From: Porphyrobacter sp. SLTP
Lineage (GTDB): Bacteria > Pseudomonadota > Alphaproteobacteria > Sphingomonadales > Sphingomonadaceae
Assembly: GCF_009905735.1 (NCBI RefSeq)
Contig: NZ_JAAALE010000002.1
Location: 248,001-312,000, forward strand
Reading direction: 5' to 3'
DNA length: 64,000 nucleotides
Shown here: positions 27,942 to 36,146 of the stretch, piece after piece
Layout: every line of letters starts with the position of its first letter
How positions within the stretch are numbered: the first letter of the stretch is position 1
The notes under the pieces: model-generated
Seen by the model: only the letters and a program-made list of their open reading frames with translations
Databases searched by the model: none
What the model was told of the DNA's origin: nothing
Position numbers and translations under genes: made by a program

Positions 27942-30674
27942 ATGAACCGATTGAGCAAGACAGGCCTTGAGCCGGTCATTTGCAATCCCGCCCCCTCGCG
28001 CGGCCCGATCCGGCTGGCGAGCCTGCTGTGCTGCGGCTCGATCCTTGCTGGCTTGCCGGCGATGGCCGGCGCGCAGGAAACAAGCCCGGCCCCCGCCGCG
28101 CAGCCCACGAGTGCCCCGGCCCCGGCTCCGGCCCCTGCTGCGCGCAGCAACGTGATCCGCACCATCACCGTGGTCGGCGCTGAGCGGCTCGAGCCGACCA
28201 CCATCCTCAGCTACATCCGTCTGCGGGTTGGCCAGGAATACACCTCGGCCGCCGCTGACGAGGCGCTGAAGGACCTTGGCGCGACCGAACTGTTCGCCAA
28301 TTTCTCGATCCGTAATGATGCCGGCAATGTCGTCATCACCGTGACTGAGAACCCGGTGATCAACCGCATCGTGCTCGAAGGCAATGAGCGCCTCAAGGCC
28401 GACAAGATCCTGCCCGAAATCAAGCTTTCCCCGCGCCAGATCTTCACCCGTTCCAAGGTGCGCGCGGACGTGGCCCGCATCATCGAGCTCTACAAGCGCC
28501 AGGGCCGGTTCGCAGCGCAGGTTGAACCCAAGATGGTGCAGCTGCCGCAGAACCGCGTCGATATCGTGTTCGAAATCACCGAAGGACCCAAGTCCAAGGT
28601 TCGCCAGATCAACATCCTCGGCAATGAGAAGTTCTCTGACGGCGAGCTGCGCGGCGAGATGGTGACCAAGCAGGCGCGTCTGACCAGCTTCTTCAGCTCC
28701 AACACCAGCTATGACCCGGATCGTCTGGCTTTCGACCAGCAGAAGCTGCGCCAGTTCTACCTGACCGAGGGCTATGCCGACTTCCGCGTCGTCTCGGCCG
28801 TGGCGGAACTCACGCCCGACCAGAAGGACTTCATCATCACCTATGTGGTGGAGGAGGGCGAGCGCTACACCTTCGGCGACGTCAAGGTCGACAGCCAGCT
28901 GCGCGACTTCGACAGCGATGTGATGAGCACGCAGCTGCCAATGAAGGCCGGCGACTTCTACAACGCCAAGATCGTCGAAGACACGGTCGAACAGCTGACC
29001 GAACTGGCAGGCCGCTACGGTTATGCCTTTGCCGACGTCCAGCCGCGCTTCAACCGCGATCCCGAAAACCTCAAGATGAATATCACCTTCGTTCTTCGCG
29101 AGGCTCCGCGCGTCTATGTCGAGCGGGTCGACATCAACGGCAACACGCTGACGCAAGACAAGGTGATCCGCCGCGAGTTCCGCCTGGCGGAAGGCGATGC
29201 GTTCAACTCGCTGGGCGTGCAGCGCACCACCGCGCGCATCAACTCGCTCGCCTATTTTCAGGAAAACTTCGAGGTCACCCAGACCGAAGGCAGCGCGCCT
29301 GACCGGATCATCCTTGAAGCCAACATTGAAGAGCGCCCCACGGGCGAATTGCAGTTCTCGGCGGGCTTCTCGTCGATCGAGCAGTTCATTCTGGCCGGTA
29401 GCATCCGCCAGCGCAATTTCCGCGGGCGCGGGCAGACGATCGGTCTGAGCGTCAACTATTCGCAGTTCTCGCGCTCGGCGCAGATCAGCTTCTCCGATCC
29501 GTACATCTTTGATCGCAACATCTCCGGTGGGATCGATATTTACCGTCGCGATTTCAACAGCTTCAATTTCACCGGCAACGACCGCAATACGACCTTCCAG
29601 CAGGCCACCACCGGCTTCTCGATGCGTGCGGGCGTGCCGTTGACCGAGTATATGTCGCTGGTCGGCAGCTACACCCTCAACTACGAGGACGTGACGCTCG
29701 ACGAGAACCTGTTCTTCTCTGATACTAACGGAGATGGGACGCGGGAATGCGATCCGCTGCGTGCAGGCCGCTTCCTGTGCGATGCAATCGGTACCCGCTT
29801 GAGCTCGATCGTCGGCCTCAGCCTCAACTACAACTCGCTCAATTCGCGCGTCCGTCCGACCCGCGGCCGGACTGTTTCGCTCAGCGGCGAGTTCGCCGGG
29901 CTGGGCGGGGACGTGCGCTATGTCCGCTTCCGTGGCCGTGGGCAGCAATTCTGGAATGTCGGCAACTCGGGCTTCATCTTCTCGATCCTCGCAGAAGGCG
30001 GCACGATCATTCCGTTGCAGGAACGCCCCGGCGCTGGCGTCGACGATGTCCTGCTGACCGATCGCTTCTTCCTTGGCGAGCCGCAGTTCCGCGGCTTTGC
30101 GATCCGCGGCGTCGGCCCGCGCATCCTGACGCAGACCTCGCAGCTCGATGGCACCGGCCGTCCGATCCTCGACGCCGATGGCAACATCACCTTCTTCACC
30201 GACCGCAATCAGGTCCGCGACGACGCCATTGGCGGGCGCAATTACTACCTCGGCCGCGCCGAGCTGGAAATTCCGCTTGGCACCGGTGCGCGCGAGCTGG
30301 GTCTGCGGCCTTCGATCTGGGCCGATATCGGCGCGCTGTGGGGGGTTGAACAGCCCATCCTCACCGTCAATCCGACGGGCATTCCGATTACGAATGCCGC
30401 GGGTGAGCCGCTGTTCCAGGTCCCTAACACCAATACCACGACCACCAGCCCGACCCAGGCTGACGGATCGCTCAATATTCGCCTCATCCAGCCCAATTCC
30501 AATATCCGCGAGCTGTTTCTGGGGAACTCGCCGAGCCCGCGTATCACGGCCGGTATCGGGGTTAACTGGAACTCGCCCTTCGGACCGTTCCGCATCGACT
30601 TCGCTCAGACCATTCGCAGGGTCGAAGGCGATGACGAGCGGCGCTTCACATTCAACGTAGGAACCCAATTCTGA
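27942..30674 (+). CDS. bamA: Outer membrane protein assembly factor BamA
   Basis: Core beta-barrel of the BAM complex, 910 residues. A signal sequence ends near AMAGAQ (residue about 47), followed by an Ala/Pro-rich linker. Five POTRA domains run from about residue 69 (NVIRTITVVGAERLEPTTILSYIRLRVGQEY) to about 465. The 16-strand Omp85 barrel follows, with the RGF-type motif GEPQFRGFAIRGVGPR that interacts with the lumen, and ends on the aromatic residue of RRFTFNVGTQF. The next gene, skp-like ompH, overlaps it by one base. It is the central gene of the envelope part of the cluster. Confidence 0.97.
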   Translation: MNRLSKTGLEPVICNPAPSRGPIRLASLLCCGSILAGLPAMAGAQETSPAPAAQPTSAPAPAPAPAARSNVIRTITVVGAERLEPTTILSYIRLRVGQEYTSAAADEALKDLGATELFANFSIRNDAGNVVITVTENPVINRIVLEGNERLKADKILPEIKLSPRQIFTRSKVRADVARIIELYKRQGRFAAQVEPKMVQLPQNRVDIVFEITEGPKSKVRQINILGNEKFSDGELRGEMVTKQARLTSFFSSNTSYDPDRLAFDQQKLRQFYLTEGYADFRVVSAVAELTPDQKDFIITYVVEEGERYTFGDVKVDSQLRDFDSDVMSTQLPMKAGDFYNAKIVEDTVEQLTELAGRYGYAFADVQPRFNRDPENLKMNITFVLREAPRVYVERVDINGNTLTQDKVIRREFRLAEGDAFNSLGVQRTTARINSLAYFQENFEVTQTEGSAPDRIILEANIEERPTGELQFSAGFSSIEQFILAGSIRQRNFRGRGQTIGLSVNYSQFSRSAQISFSDPYIFDRNISGGIDIYRRDFNSFNFTGNDRNTTFQQATTGFSMRAGVPLTEYMSLVGSYTLNYEDVTLDENLFFSDTNGDGTRECDPLRAGRFLCDAIGTRLSSIVGLSLNYNSLNSRVRPTRGRTVSLSGEFAGLGGDVRYVRFRGRGQQFWNVGNSGFIFSILAEGGTIIPLQERPGAGVDDVLLTDRFFLGEPQFRGFAIRGVGPRILTQTSQLDGTGRPILDADGNITFFTDRNQVRDDAIGGRNYYLGRAELEIPLGTGARELGLRPSIWADIGALWGVEQPILTVNPTGIPITNAAGEPLFQVPNTNTTTTSPTQADGSLNIRLIQPNSNIRELFLGNSPSPRITAGIGVNWNSPFGPFRIDFAQTIRRVEGDDERRFTFNVGTQF

Positions 30675-31363
30675 TGACACGTCTTGCCAAGCTTCTTGCT
30701 CCGGCCGGCCTGGTGCTGGCCGCCACCGCCGCGCTTCCCGCACAGGCACAGGTCGATGGCCGCATGGCCTCGGTCGATGTCACGCGCACCATCATCGGCA
30801 CCACCGCCTTCCAGACCTCCTACGAGCAGGTCAACACGACGTACGCTCAGCAGAACGAGCTGCGTCGCACCAAGGCGCAGGAGCGGCAGACCATGCTCGC
30901 CAAGTTCGACAAGAACGCCGACAAGCAGGTTGATGAGACCGAGCAGGCCGCCATGCAGAAGTCGGCCGACTTCCCCAAGCTTCAGGCGCTGGAGCAGGAA
31001 ATTCAGGGCCTTTCCAACCAGATCGACGGTGCCCGCGTCTTCGCGATCGAGCAGATCATCATGCAGTATGGCTCGGCCTTGCAGGACGTGACCACGGCTG
31101 AGCAGATCAAGGTCGTGCTGGATCCGGGCACGGTGCTGTTCGCGGTGCCGGAAATGGATATCACCCCCAAGGTGACTGCTGCACTCAACGCCCGCGTTCC
31201 GGCGGTAGGCGTGGTTCCGCCCGCTGGTTGGCAGCCGAGCCGTGAAGGCGTGCAGGTCTATCAGGAAATTCAGCAGCGCCTCGCGCTCGCCGCGCAGTTG
31301 CAGCAGCAACAGCAGGCCGCCCCCGCACCGCAGGGCGACACGGCCGCGCCGGTCGGCCGCTGA
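30674..31363 (+). CDS. OmpH/Skp family periplasmic chaperone
   Basis: 229-residue secreted protein. Signal peptide [20 protein letters not shown] with cleavage after AQA (about residue 25). The mature part begins [19 protein letters not shown] and continues into a coiled-coil arm rich in Gln, Lys and Glu, as in Skp, which guides unfolded outer-membrane proteins to BAM. The C-terminus is extended with [20 protein letters not shown] and a Gln-rich, low-complexity tail not found in E. coli Skp. ATG overlaps the bamA stop by one base. Confidence 0.88.
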   Translation: MTRLAKLLAPAGLVLAATAALPAQAQVDGRMASVDVTRTIIGTTAFQTSYEQVNTTYAQQNELRRTKAQERQTMLAKFDKNADKQVDETEQAAMQKSADFPKLQALEQEIQGLSNQIDGARVFAIEQIIMQYGSALQDVTTAEQIKVVLDPGTVLFAVPEMDITPKVTAALNARVPAVGVVPPAGWQPSREGVQVYQEIQQRLALAAQLQQQQQAAPAPQGDTAAPVGR

Positions 31364-31382
31364 TCCTGACGGAGAACATAAG

Positions 31383-31859
31383 ATGAGCGAAGCGGGTAGC
31401 GCGCCGGCCGAGGTGCTGGATTACGACATCGTCAAGATCCTCAAGGCCTTGCCACATCGCTACCCGCTGCTTCTGGTCGACCGGGTGCGGTCGATCACGC
31501 TGGGTGAGCGCATTCACGCGGTCAAGGCCGTGAGCATGAACGAGCAGTTCTTCCAGGGCCATTTCCCCGGCGCACCGATCATGCCGGGCGTGCTTCAGAT
31601 CGAGGCGCTGGCGCAGGCTGCCGGCATCCTCGGGATCGAGACGATGGAGCTGGCCGGCACCGGCAAGCTGGTTATCTTCATGGGGATCGAGAACGCCAAG
31701 TTCCGCGCGCCCGTGACACCGGGCTGCCTGCTCGACCTGCACGTGGAATTCACCCAGAAGCGCAGCCGGGTCTACAAGTTCAAGGGCGTCGCCAGCGTCG
31801 AGGGCAAGACCACTTGCGAAGTCGAATTCACCGCCATGATGACGGATCCGCCTGCCTGA
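31383..31859 (+). CDS. fabZ: 3-hydroxyacyl-ACP dehydratase FabZ
   Basis: Hot-dog-fold dehydratase of type II fatty-acid synthesis, 158 residues. The catalytic pair is His60 in [14 protein letters not shown] and Glu74 in [30 protein letters not shown] and [19 protein letters not shown] are family blocks. It lies 19 bases after the chaperone gene. In many proteobacteria lpxD precedes and lpxA follows fabZ; neither is present here. Confidence 0.96.
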   Translation: MSEAGSAPAEVLDYDIVKILKALPHRYPLLLVDRVRSITLGERIHAVKAVSMNEQFFQGHFPGAPIMPGVLQIEALAQAAGILGIETMELAGTGKLVIFMGIENAKFRAPVTPGCLLDLHVEFTQKRSRVYKFKGVASVEGKTTCEVEFTAMMTDPPA

Positions 31860-31972
31860 GGGCAGCAATGCTCATCTAAGGTTGCATTGCGCTGCGTTCC
31901 TCACTAAGGCGCGCGCTTCCCATTCATAGCTGTGCCGGTCGGTACCGGTGCCACGCTGCAAAGGATCACGTC

Positions 31973-32200
31973 ATGAAGGCCGAAGGTCACCCCGAATACC
32001 ACATGATCACGGTCAAGATGACCGATGGCACCGAATTCCAGACCCGCTCGACTTGGGGCAAGGAAGGCGACACCCTGTCGCTCGAAATCGATCCCCTCAG
32101 CCACCCGGCTTGGACCGGTGGCCGTCAGCAGGCGTCGGAAGGCGGCCGCGTGGCCCAGTTCAACAAGCGTTTCGGCGGGCTCAGCCTCAAGAACAAGTAA
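31973..32200 (+). CDS. rpmE: 50S ribosomal protein L31, zinc-free type
   Basis: 75-residue L31. The sequence [47 protein letters not shown] and the end [13 protein letters not shown] match alphaproteobacterial L31. There are no cysteines, so the CxxC zinc pairs of the C+ form are absent; the protein does not need zinc. Its 112-base leader (31860-31972) holds no gene. A rho-independent terminator follows at 32239. Confidence 0.95.
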   Translation: MKAEGHPEYHMITVKMTDGTEFQTRSTWGKEGDTLSLEIDPLSHPAWTGGRQQASEGGRVAQFNKRFGGLSLKNK

Positions 32201-32238
32201 TCGATCTTTTCAGCTTGCGGCCTTCGGGCCGTACGAGG

Positions 32239-32270
32239 AAGGCGGCCCGACGGGGTCGCCTTTTTCGTTT
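32239..32270. terminator. Rho-independent terminator between rpmE and the converging dksA-like gene
   Basis: Stem AGGCGGCC / GGTCGCCT (one wobble) with a six-base loop, followed by TTTTTC. It ends rpmE transcription; the converging minus-strand gene stops at its right edge. Confidence 0.75.
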
Positions 32271-32587
32271 CAGGCGGCACATCTGATACAACAGGTGGCC
32301 ATGGGCTGCGCTTCCAGTCGCGCGATCGGGATCTCCGCGCCGCAATTCGCACAAGCCCCGTAGGAGCCGGCCTCGATTCGGGCGAGGGCCGCGCGAATCT
32401 GGCGGGCCTCGGCGCGCAGCACATCATCGACCCCTTCGAGGGCTTCGTCGTCGGCAAGGTCGGTCGCCTGCTCGGCGAAATCGGCGTCGAGAGGGCTACG
32501 CAAGTCCTCCTCGATTTCCTCGCTGCGTGCGACAATATCGGCGAGCCGCGCCTTCAGCTGCTGCTCGATTGCGGTGTAGTCGTTCAT
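32270..32587 (-). CDS. TraR/DksA family zinc-finger protein
   Basis: 105 residues from the ATG at 32587, which has GGAGGGG upstream. The N-terminal two thirds form an acidic coiled coil (YTAIEQQLKARLADIVARSE and the DADFAEQATDLADDEALEGV stretch). The C-terminal C4 zinc finger has Cys79, Cys82, Cys100 and Cys103 (CANC-x17-CIRC). It is shorter than DksA (about 150), closer to the small TraR/YbiI-like proteins that act on RNA polymerase through the secondary channel. The start codon overlaps the stop of the upstream prolyl hydroxylase gene (TGATG), so the pair is translationally coupled. Confidence 0.88.
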   Translation of the reverse strand: MNDYTAIEQQLKARLADIVARSEEIEEDLRSPLDADFAEQATDLADDEALEGVDDVLRAEARQIRAALARIEAGSYGACANCGAEIPIARLEAQPMATCCIRCAA

Positions 32588-33222
32588 CAACCCCTCCATG
32601 GCTTTTCGCGATACCACTTGGTGATCACGTATTTGACGCCCTTCCTGACCTTCATCCCGTGGTGCAGCGTCGCTGGATTGATACCTCCGTCAGGCAAGCG
32701 GTTGTTCCAACAGAGCAGTTTGCCTGTTTCGGGTTGAAAGGTCTTGTCGAGCAGCTTGAAGCGGGTAGCACCACCCGCGGCGACGTCATTGAGGTAGATC
32801 ATGAAAGTCCAGGTGCGGTTGCCCGACAACGTACAGAATTTGGCAAAGTCCCGGCCACCCGGCGCGAAGTAATCGGTGTGCGGTTTGAACTCCTGCCCTT
32901 CGGCATAACGCTGGCCTTGCAGTGGTTCGCCAAAGGCCGGGTCAATGCCCGACAGGTCGGCCAGCAGCGCTTCGATCTTCTGGACTGCCGGGAGTTCGGC
33001 TGAAAGATCGCAGGTCTCGCTGGTGCGGAACACCGGATCGCCATTATCGTCCGCAATGGTCGAGGGACGGCGACCGGCGTCGATCAGCGTCATCAGCTCT
33101 TCTGCCAGATCAGGCGCGACGAATCGCTTCCGCTGGAACAGCACCGCCTTGGGGGTCGGCACGCGCTGCACACCGGGTTGCGCCGCGATTTTGGCAGCGA
33201 TGGAATCGGGGAGGGTCGTCAT
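32587..33222 (-). CDS. Prolyl 4-hydroxylase-like 2-oxoglutarate/Fe(II) oxygenase
   Basis: 211 residues from ATG 33222. Double-stranded beta-helix dioxygenase of the P4Hc type: Fe(II) ligands His115 and Asp117 (EFKPHTDYF) and His187 (TLHHGMKV), 2-oxoglutarate-binding Lys197 (VRKGVKYVITKW). The fold pattern YAEGQEFKPHTDYF, TWTFMIYLNDVAAGGATRF and GKLLCWNN is typical of bacterial prolyl hydroxylases. The protein substrate is unknown. The stop codon shares bases with the start of the DksA-like gene. The 232-base region to the right, up to tRNA-His, shows no gene. Confidence 0.88.
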   Translation of the reverse strand: MTTLPDSIAAKIAAQPGVQRVPTPKAVLFQRKRFVAPDLAEELMTLIDAGRRPSTIADDNGDPVFRTSETCDLSAELPAVQKIEALLADLSGIDPAFGEPLQGQRYAEGQEFKPHTDYFAPGGRDFAKFCTLSGNRTWTFMIYLNDVAAGGATRFKLLDKTFQPETGKLLCWNNRLPDGGINPATLHHGMKVRKGVKYVITKWYREKPWRG

Positions 33223-33454
33223 GGCTGCCCAAGGATAGATGCGGCTTGGGGCTTGGCAATGATTCACCGGGGCGCGTAACAATCTTGCGTGCGGGGCGAC
33301 GCAAAGCAGTTTTCGCTTCCCTTGAAGAGGCCTTTGTGCAAGAGGCGCGCCTCCCTCGCCAGCGCACTTGACGTGCGTCTGCCTTGCGTACACCGCGCCA
33401 CTTCGCGCGGGCTTGGCAGCGACCGAAATGGTGGTATGCGGGCAGGGGCGTGTG

Positions 33455-33531
33455 GCGATCATAGCTCAGTTGGTTAGAGCGCCGGTTTGTGGTACCGGAG
33501 GTCGCGGGTTCGAACCCCGTTGATCGCCCCA
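33455..33531 (+). tRNA. tRNA-His (GTG)
   Basis: Acceptor arms GCGATCA/TGATCGC pair perfectly. D-stem GCTC/GAGC, anticodon loop TTGTGGT with anticodon GTG, T-loop TTCGAAC. A G at 33454 supplies the extra G-1 that pairs with C73, the identity element of tRNA-His. The CCA is encoded (33529-33531). Confidence 0.96.
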
Positions 33532-33579
33532 TCTCCCCCCATGCAGCAGGTTAGCACCGCGCCCGATAGGGGAGACGAC

Positions 33580-34647
33580 ATGACCGCATTCTGGGCCGAG
33601 CCCGATTTCGACGCACATGAACTTGTGCAGCTGGTCCACGACCGGGCGAGCGGGCTGACGGCGATCATTGCGGTCCATTCGACCCACCTCGGCCCGTCTG
33701 CGGGTGGGACCCGTTTCTGGCATTACAACGATCCCGCCGGTGCGATGCGCGATGCGCTGCGCCTGTCGCGCGGGATGAGCTACAAGAACGCCATGGCCGG
33801 TCTGCCGATGGGCGGCGGCAAGGCGGTGATCCTTGCAGACGAGCAGCGGATCAAGACCCCCGAGATGCTTGCGGCATTCGGTGATGCGGTCGAAGGTCTC
33901 GGCGGGCGCTATGTCACGGCCGAGGACGTCGGCATCTCTGAGGCGGACATGGTTGCCGTCTCACAGCGCACCGCGCACGTATCCGGCCTGCCAGTGGCGG
34001 GTGAGGGCAGCGCGGGCGGCGATCCCGGCCCGTTCACGGCCTATGGCATCTATCTCGGCATCAAGGCGGCGGTACGGCACAAGCTGGGCAAGGATAGCCT
34101 CGCTGGTGTCCATGTCGCTGTGCAAGGCACCGGCTCGGTCGGTGGCGGGGTGGCCCGGTTGCTGGCGCGTGACGGCGCGAAGCTGACTCTGGCTGATATC
34201 AACGCAGACCGCGCAGCGGCGCTGGCAGCGCAGCTGGGCGGCGTGGCGTTGGCATCTGACACGATCATGGCGACGGCTTGCGACGTGTTCAGCCCCAATG
34301 CGCTGGGCGCGATCCTTGATGACGCCGGAATTGCCGCGCTCGATTGTCCGATTGTGGCAGGCGGGGCCAATAACCAGCTCGCCCGTCCCGAGCACGGCGC
34401 GCTACTCGCCGCGCGCGGCATCCTCTACGCACCTGACTATGTCATCAATGCTGGCGGCATCATTTCGGTCGCGACCGAATACCTCGCGCGCCGCGACAGC
34501 CGCACCGGAAATGTTGCCGAAGTCAATGCGCTGGTCGAGCAGATTCCCGGCCGACTCGAAACGATCTGGCAGGAGAGCGAAAGCACCGGCATTTCGGCCG
34601 ATGTGGTGGCGGACCGGATGGCGCAAAAGCTCATCGGCCGCGGGTGA
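33580..34647 (+). CDS. Glu/Leu/Phe/Val dehydrogenase family protein (branched-chain type)
   Basis: 355-residue NAD-dependent amino-acid dehydrogenase, by size and sequence nearest the leucine/valine dehydrogenase branch. ATG 33580 follows AGGGGAGAC. Active-site region: Lys69 and Lys81 in RGMSYKNAMAGLPMGGGKAVI. The Rossmann motif VAVQGTGSVGGGVARLL marks the NAD domain, followed by IVAGGANNQLA and ILYAPDYVINAGGIISV. The enzyme catalyses reversible oxidative deamination; the preferred substrate cannot be fixed from sequence here. It stands alone between tRNA-His and the ccm operon. Confidence 0.88.
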   Translation: MTAFWAEPDFDAHELVQLVHDRASGLTAIIAVHSTHLGPSAGGTRFWHYNDPAGAMRDALRLSRGMSYKNAMAGLPMGGGKAVILADEQRIKTPEMLAAFGDAVEGLGGRYVTAEDVGISEADMVAVSQRTAHVSGLPVAGEGSAGGDPGPFTAYGIYLGIKAAVRHKLGKDSLAGVHVAVQGTGSVGGGVARLLARDGAKLTLADINADRAAALAAQLGGVALASDTIMATACDVFSPNALGAILDDAGIAALDCPIVAGGANNQLARPEHGALLAARGILYAPDYVINAGGIISVATEYLARRDSRTGNVAEVNALVEQIPGRLETIWQESESTGISADVVADRMAQKLIGRG

Positions 34648-34745
34648 TGGTGCGGCGCGCAGTGGGAACTATTCCACGCGCGCGTGATTTGCTCTCTTGT
34701 CCGGTTCGGGTGTAAGGCTACAAGCCCGGCCAGACGCAAACGATC

Positions 34746-35504
34746 ATGCACATCTACGCCAACCCCACCCGTTTTCTGTCACTTGCAAAGTGGCTCACGC
34801 CGCTCCTGTTCTGGAGCGGTCTGGCGCTGTCTGTCGGCGCGGTGGGCTGGGGCCTGTTCATGGTCCCGCCCGACCGGCTGATGGGCGATACGGTGCGCAT
34901 CCTGTTCATCCACGTGCCTGCTGCATGGCTCGGCATGGGCGGATGGGCGGGGATCGCGATTTCCAGCGCTATGTTGCTGATCTGGAAGCATCCACTCGCC
35001 GCCCTGTCTGCCCGCGCGATTGCGGTGCCGGGAATGGTATTCTGCGCGATCTGCCTCGCCACCGGATCGATCTGGGGGCGCCCGACTTGGGGCACCTGGT
35101 GGGAATGGGACGGCCGGCTGACTTCGATGTTGGTGCTGCTGTTCCTCTACGCTGGCTACATCGCGCTGACAGAAGCGGCCGAGAAGGAAGGCTCCTCGAC
35201 CAAGATCGCTGCGATTTTCGGTCTCGTCGGCGCGGTCAATGTGCCGATCATCAACCGATCGGTGGTATGGTGGAACTCGCTGCATCAGCCCCCCAGCATC
35301 ACCGCGGGCAAAAGCGCGATTGAGGCGACCTTCCTTGTGCCGCTGCTGGTCGCAGTGGTGGGCTTCTCGCTCTTGTTCGGGGCGATTGTGCTGATGCGGA
35401 TGCGCGCGCTGATAGCCGAGCAACAGGTCGAAGCGCGCCTGCGCCGCCGTGCGCTTGATGATGACGCGCCGACGCCGGTCGCGCCCGCGATGGAGCAGGC
35501 GTGA
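34746..35504 (+). CDS. ccmC: Heme exporter/heme handling protein CcmC
   Basis: 252 residues, six membrane helices. CcmC presents heme to CcmE for covalent attachment. The tryptophan-rich periplasmic motif is clear: GSIWGRPTWGTWWEWDGRLTS, flanked by conserved His residues in LFIHVPAAW and WWNSLHQPPSI. It opens the ccmCDEFGHI operon; ccmA and ccmB are not adjacent. The stop overlaps ccmD by one base. Confidence 0.96.
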   Translation: MHIYANPTRFLSLAKWLTPLLFWSGLALSVGAVGWGLFMVPPDRLMGDTVRILFIHVPAAWLGMGGWAGIAISSAMLLIWKHPLAALSARAIAVPGMVFCAICLATGSIWGRPTWGTWWEWDGRLTSMLVLLFLYAGYIALTEAAEKEGSSTKIAAIFGLVGAVNVPIINRSVVWWNSLHQPPSITAGKSAIEATFLVPLLVAVVGFSLLFGAIVLMRMRALIAEQQVEARLRRRALDDDAPTPVAPAMEQA

Positions 35505-35644
35505 TGCGTGAAGAATTGAACCAGTGGGATTTCGTGTGGCTCGCCTATGGCGTAGGCGCGCTTGCGCTGGCCTTGCTGATCGTCTGGGCATGGCGCTCGA
35601 TGGCGCGCGCCGAAGCGCGGCGCGATGCGTCGCGGCGGCGCTGA
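35504..35644 (+). CDS. ccmD: Heme exporter protein CcmD
   Basis: Only 46 codons, from ATG 35504 (overlapping the ccmC stop, TGATG) to TGA 35642-35644. Translation begins MREELNQWDFVWLAYGVGAL, has a single membrane helix (ALALALLIVWAW) and a basic tail (ARAEARRDASRRR). This pattern and the position between ccmC and ccmE identify CcmD, the small protein that stabilises CcmC-CcmE and helps release holo-CcmE. Confidence 0.9.
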   Translation: MREELNQWDFVWLAYGVGALALALLIVWAWRSMARAEARRDASRRR

Positions 35645-35657
35645 ACGGGACAATGCA

Positions 35658-36119
35658 ATGAAAGCCAAGCACCAACGTCTGATCCTCGTGATCATTGCCC
35701 TCGTCGCGATTGTCGGCGCGGGGCTGCTGGCGGCGTGGAGCCTGCGCAACCAGGCGAATTACTTCTACCTGCCCGAACAGATGGCCTCGGCCCCGCCGGA
35801 AGTGGGTCAGGCCGTGCGCCTCGGCGGGATGGTCAAGGCGGGCTCGATCAAAACCGAAGCCGACGGTGTGACAGTAAACTTCCTGGTCACCGGCAACACG
35901 GCCGACGCGATCCCCGTGCGCTACAGCGGCATCCTGCCCGATCTCTTTGTCGAGAATTCGGGCGTGGTGGCTGAAGGCAGCCTTGGCCCCGACGGCGTGT
36001 TCTTGGCGACCAATCTGCTCGCCAAGCATGACGAGAATTACGTGCCCAAGGAACTCGAAGGCATGGGCACTGATCAGGCCGCCAAGATGGCAGCCGAAAC
36101 CACCGTCGGGCTGAAATAG
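35658..36119 (+). CDS. ccmE: Cytochrome c-type biogenesis heme chaperone CcmE
   Basis: 153 residues. An N-terminal membrane anchor (LILVIIALVAIVGAGLLAAW) is followed by the periplasmic OB-fold. YFYLPEQM, RLGGMVKAGSI and VRYSGILPDLF are family strands. The heme-binding His124 lies in LAKHDENYVP (HxxxY motif with Tyr128). The ATG at 35658 sits 13 bases after ccmD. CcmE receives heme from CcmC and passes it to CcmF. Confidence 0.96.
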   Translation: MKAKHQRLILVIIALVAIVGAGLLAAWSLRNQANYFYLPEQMASAPPEVGQAVRLGGMVKAGSIKTEADGVTVNFLVTGNTADAIPVRYSGILPDLFVENSGVVAEGSLGPDGVFLATNLLAKHDENYVPKELEGMGTDQAAKMAAETTVGLK

Positions 36120-36146
36120 CATCGTGGCACAAATGAGGGCCAAGCA

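Noticed and set aside
27063..30749. 1228-codon minus-strand open frame
   Set aside because: Antisense to rseP and bamA, both certain genes. Its composition is typical of the antisense of GC-rich coding sequence.
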